A stretch of DNA of 15,774 bases from CALBZE01 sp036381255. GTDB taxonomy: Bacteria > Gemmatimonadota > Gemmatimonadetes > Longimicrobiales > RSA9. A model generated the notes under the pieces. That model saw only the letters and a program-made list of their open reading frames with translations, was not told the DNA's origin and did no database searches. Each line of letters opens with the position of its first letter. The stretch's first letter is position 1. The stretch spans positions 1 through 15,774 of the forward strand of contig DASVDG010000018.1 of NCBI GenBank assembly GCA_036381255.1, read 5' to 3'. Of the stretch, positions 12,824 to 15,774 are shown in pieces. The translations under genes were made by a program, and so were the position numbers.

Positions 12824-15774
12824 ATGGAGAACGACGAGGCGAAACCGGCCGGCCCGGAGGCGCACCTGCTCTCGAACGGCCGCTACGCGGTCCTCCTTTC
12901 CGCGACGGGCGCCGGGTTCTCGGCGTTCGAGGGGCTGGCGCTGACTCGCTGGGCGCCGGACCCCACGCGCGATGCCGACGGCTTCTTCGTCTACCTGCGG
13001 GACATCGAGACCGGCCGGCTCCGCTCCGCGACCGCGCGGCCCGTGATCGGACGCCCCGAGGCGTACCGCTTCCAATGTAGCGGCGGCCGCGCGCGCTTCG
13101 CGTCCGCGACGCCCGGCGCGGAGCTGGAGCTGTGCCTCGAGGTCTGCGTGGCGCCGGACGCGGCGGCCGAGCTCCGTCGCCTGATGCTCGTGAACCGGGG
13201 GGCGCGAACGCGCCGGCTCGAGTTGACCACCTACGCGGAGCTGGTGCTGAACGCGCTCGAGGCGGACGCCGCGCACCCGGCGTTCTCGAAGCTGTTCGTC
13301 CAGACCGCGTACTGGCCCGGTCCGGCGGCGCTCGCCGCCTGGCGCCGCCCGCGCGGCGCGAACGACGTGCCGCTGTGGGTCGCCCATCGCCTGGTGGGCG
13401 CGGACGAAGGGGCGGCCTTCGCGTTCGAAACCGACCGCATGCGCTTCCTCGGGCGCGGCCGTTCGCCCGCCGCGCCGCGCGCGCTCGAACCCGGCGCGGC
13501 CCTGTCCGGCACGGCCGGCAACGTGCTGGACCCCGTCTTCGCGCTCCGCGCGCCCGTCACGCTTGAGCCGGGCGAGACGCGGAGATGCACCGCGGTGCTC
13601 GCGGCCGGCCGGGGCCGCGGCGACGTCGAAGCGCTGCTCGGACGCTTCGCGGGGGACGCGGCGATCGACGCCGCCTTCGAGGCCGCGCAACCCGCGCCGC
13701 CGGGCGCCGACGCAACGCTGGGGCTGCCCGAGCGGTGGCGGCGCGGAATCCGGATCGTGTCCCGGAGCGTCCGCGACGCCGGTGCGCCGGGTGCGGCCGC
13801 CCGGGGGGATGCCCCGCCCGCCGACGCCGCCGCCGTGCCCACGGCCGGGGCGGTCGAGCCGCGGGACACGGCGACGGACTCGGCGACGGACTCGGCGACG
13901 GACTCGGCGACGGATTCGGCGCCCGCGCGCCCCGCGGAACGCCCCGCCTCGCCCACCCTCCCCCCCGCCGTGGAGCCGCTCCTCCTGCAGAACGGCTGGG
14001 GCGGCTTTACGGAGGACGGGACCGAGTACGTGATCCGGCTCGAGAACGGGCCGGACGGCGTGCGACGACCGCCGCTCCCCTGGGTCAACGTCATCGCGAA
14101 CGAGAGCGTCGGCTGCCTGGTCTCCGAGAGCGGCGCGGTCTCCACCTGGGCGCTCAACAGCCGGCTGAACCGACTCACGCCGTGGTCCAACGACCCGGTG
14201 ACCGATCCGCACGGCGAGGCGCTGTACGTCCGCGACGAGGATGCGGGCGTGTTCTGGTCGCCGACGCCGGGGCCGGTCCCGGGCACGGGCGCGTACGAGG
14301 CGCGCCACGGCTTCGGGTACACGACGTTCCGACACGACAGCCGGGAGCTCGAGCAGGAGGTCACGGTCTTCGTCCCGCCGGACGACCCGGTCCGCATCGT
14401 CCGCGCCCGGATCCGGAACACCGCCTCGCGCGCGCGACGGCTCTCGCTCTTCGCGTACGCCCGGCTCGTTCTCGGGCACGCGCCGCCGGACGTGCTGGGC
14501 GACGTCGTGACGACGCACGACCCCCGCACCGGCGCGATCCTCGCCCGCAACCCGAATCGCGGCGAGTTCTCCGCGCGCGTCGCGTTCGCGGCGGCCGTGG
14601 GCGCGGCCGGAGCGGTCTCGTGGTCTCATACCGCCGACCGGACCGCGTTCCTCGGCACCGGCGGCGACACGGACGCGCCGGCCGCCCTCCGCGCGGCCGG
14701 GCCGCTCGACGGGTGCACGGGCGCGGCGCTCGATCCGTGCGCCGCATTCCGCTGCGCGCTCGAGCTCGCCCCCGGCGCGAGCGTCGAATGCGCGTTCCTG
14801 CTGGGCGAAGCGGAAGACGCGGCGGCCGCGCAGGCGTGCCTCGCGCGCTACCCGGACATCGCCGCGGTCGAGCGGGCGCTGCGCGACACCCGCACGTCGT
14901 GGCGCCGCATCCTCGGCGCCGTGCAGGTCGAAACCCCCGCCCGGATGCTGGACCCCCTGCTGAACGGCTGGCTCGCGTACCAGAACCTGAGCTGCCGCAT
15001 GTGGGGGCGCACCGCGTACTACCAGTCCGGCGGCGCGTTCGGCTTCCGCGACCAGCTCCAGGATGCCGCGGCGCTCCTCTACTACGACCCGGCGATCACG
15101 CGGCGGCAGATCCTGCTCCACGCCGCCCACCAGTTCGTCGACGGCGACGTGATGCACTGGTGGCATCCGCCGCTGAGCAAGGGGATGCGCACGCGCTTCT
15201 CCGACGACCTGCTCTGGCTGCCGTACGTGACCGCGTTCTACGTCCGTGCGACGGGCGATGCCGGCGTGCTCGACGAGGAGGTCCGCTACCTCACGGCGCG
15301 CGCGCTCGAGCCCGGCGAGGACGAGGCGTACCTGGTCCCGTCGGACTCCGGGACCGTCGGTACCGTCTACGAGCACTGCTGCCGCGCGCTCGACCGGTCG
15401 CTCACCCACGGCGCGCACGGCCTGCCGCTCATGGGCACCGGCGACTGGAACGACGGGATGAACCGCGTCGGGCGGGAGGGGCGCGGCGAGAGCGTGTGGC
15501 TCGGCTTCTTCCTCCACGACATCCTGGGCGCGTTCCTCCCGCTCTGTGAGGCCCGCGGCGACGTCGAGCGCGCCGATCGCTACGCGGCGTACCGCGACCG
15601 GCTCGCCGGCGCGCTGAACGATGCGGGGTGGGACGGCGCGTGGTACCGGCGCGCGTACTACGACGACGGCACGCCGCTCGGCGCCGCGACCGGCGACGAG
15701 TGCAGGATCGACGCGATCGCGCAGGCGTGGGCCGTCCTCTCCGGCGCGGCGCCGCCCGAGCGCGCGGATCGTGC
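12824..15774 (+). CDS. GH94 phosphorylase, NdvB C-terminal-like / putative 1,2-beta-oligoglucan phosphorylase (3' truncated)
   Basis: The frame runs from ATG 12824 to the window edge without a stop (983 codons seen). There is no signal peptide, so the enzyme is probably cytosolic. Residues 14 to about 315 form a first GH94-type beta-sandwich (HLLSNGRYAVLL, LALTRWAPDPTRDADGFFVYLRD). After a low-complexity linker (about 318-385) comes a second one (LLLQNGWGGFTEDGTEYVIRL, PWVNVIANESVGCLVSESG, LTPWSNDPVTDPHGEALYVRDE). The catalytic (alpha/alpha)6 domain begins near 700: YYQSGGAFGFRDQLQDAAAL (732-751), HWWHPP, RFSDDLLWLPYVTAFYV, and GDWNDGMN at 873-880, where Asp877 corresponds to the general acid of GH94. 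These motifs match the C-terminal half of cyclic beta-1,2-glucan synthase NdvB, but the glycosyltransferase and membrane parts are absent. That matches stand-alone sophoro-oligosaccharide phosphorylase (SOGP), which releases glucose 1-phosphate. Exact linkage specificity is inference. The start is 16 bases after the previous stop, with only a weak ribosome binding site. Confidence 0.9.
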   Translation, partial: MENDEAKPAGPEAHLLSNGRYAVLLSATGAGFSAFEGLALTRWAPDPTRDADGFFVYLRDIETGRLRSATARPVIGRPEAYRFQCSGGRARFASATPGAELELCLEVCVAPDAAAELRRLMLVNRGARTRRLELTTYAELVLNALEADAAHPAFSKLFVQTAYWPGPAALAAWRRPRGANDVPLWVAHRLVGADEGAAFAFETDRMRFLGRGRSPAAPRALEPGAALSGTAGNVLDPVFALRAPVTLEPGETRRCTAVLAAGRGRGDVEALLGRFAGDAAIDAAFEAAQPAPPGADATLGLPERWRRGIRIVSRSVRDAGAPGAAARGDAPPADAAAVPTAGAVEPRDTATDSATDSATDSATDSAPARPAERPASPTLPPAVEPLLLQNGWGGFTEDGTEYVIRLENGPDGVRRPPLPWVNVIANESVGCLVSESGAVSTWALNSRLNRLTPWSNDPVTDPHGEALYVRDEDAGVFWSPTPGPVPGTGAYEARHGFGYTTFRHDSRELEQEVTVFVPPDDPVRIVRARIRNTASRARRLSLFAYARLVLGHAPPDVLGDVVTTHDPRTGAILARNPNRGEFSARVAFAAAVGAAGAVSWSHTADRTAFLGTGGDTDAPAALRAAGPLDGCTGAALDPCAAFRCALELAPGASVECAFLLGEAEDAAAAQACLARYPDIAAVERALRDTRTSWRRILGAVQVETPARMLDPLLNGWLAYQNLSCRMWGRTAYYQSGGAFGFRDQLQDAAALLYYDPAITRRQILLHAAHQFVDGDVMHWWHPPLSKGMRTRFSDDLLWLPYVTAFYVRATGDAGVLDEEVRYLTARALEPGEDEAYLVPSDSGTVGTVYEHCCRALDRSLTHGAHGLPLMGTGDWNDGMNRVGREGRGESVWLGFFLHDILGAFLPLCEARGDVERADRYAAYRDRLAGALNDAGWDGAWYRRAYYDDGTPLGAATGDECRIDAIAQAWAVLSGAAPPERADR
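13865..13921 (+). repeat. 12-bp in-frame tandem repeat encoding (DSAT)n in the GH94 linker
   Basis: About 4.75 copies of GACTCGGCGACG run from 13865 to 13921. The first copy has ACG for TCG and the last begins GAT. They encode residues 348-366 as DTAT-DSAT-DSAT-DSAT-DSA. The copies are nearly identical at the nucleotide level, so the array is probably young and prone to in-frame expansion or contraction. It lies in the Ala/Pro/Asp/Thr-rich linker between the two beta-sandwich domains. Confidence 0.9.

Noticed and set aside
12647..15517. 956-codon open frame on the minus strand opposite the GH94 gene
   Set aside because: Its translation is Arg/Ala/Gly/Pro-rich low complexity with no domain signature. 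The opposing + frame has clear GH94 motifs, and long antisense frames are expected at this GC content.

Overview
The window is very GC-rich and tightly packed, with every supportable gene on the + strand. The combination of an Oar-type TonB-dependent receptor, several lipoproteins and an outer-membrane route points to a didermic bacterium. From style alone I would guess Gemmatimonadota or a relative (Acidobacteriota and Myxococcota are alternatives). No rRNA, tRNA, mobile element or CRISPR array is visible.

Layout: (1) Bases 1-657 hold the 3' end of a SulP-type anion transporter with its STAS domain, which appears unrelated to what follows. (2) Bases 658-897 are non-coding. They hold a degenerate GC-rich tandem repeat, then a TTGACA promoter element and two identical 14-bp LacI-family operators. 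(3) Bases 898-15774 look like one long operon, running off the right edge: LacI/GalR-type regulator, TonB-dependent receptor, GH144-like (PF10091) lipoprotein, ABC sugar-binding lipoprotein, two CUT1 permeases, a 1079-residue multidomain lipoprotein that looks like a six-hairpin glycosidase of no family I recognise, and a GH94 phosphorylase resembling the C-terminal half of cyclic beta-1,2-glucan synthase (NdvB). Several junctions are 1-4 base start/stop overlaps.

Interpretation (inference): GH144 enzymes cleave beta-1,2-glucan, and the closest GH94 relatives by motif are NdvB and 1,2-beta-oligoglucan phosphorylase (SOGP). Together with an oligosaccharide ABC importer, the locus reads as a beta-1,2-glucan (sophoro-oligosaccharide or cyclic glucan) utilisation system. 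The TonB receptor would take glucan across the outer membrane, the lipoprotein glycosidases would shorten it, the ABC system would import the fragments, and the cytosolic GH94 enzyme would phosphorolyse them to glucose 1-phosphate. The LacI protein probably represses the operon from the two operators. The ABC ATPase is not in the window and no SusD partner is seen. The most novel element is the unassigned multidomain lipoprotein at 9568-12807.
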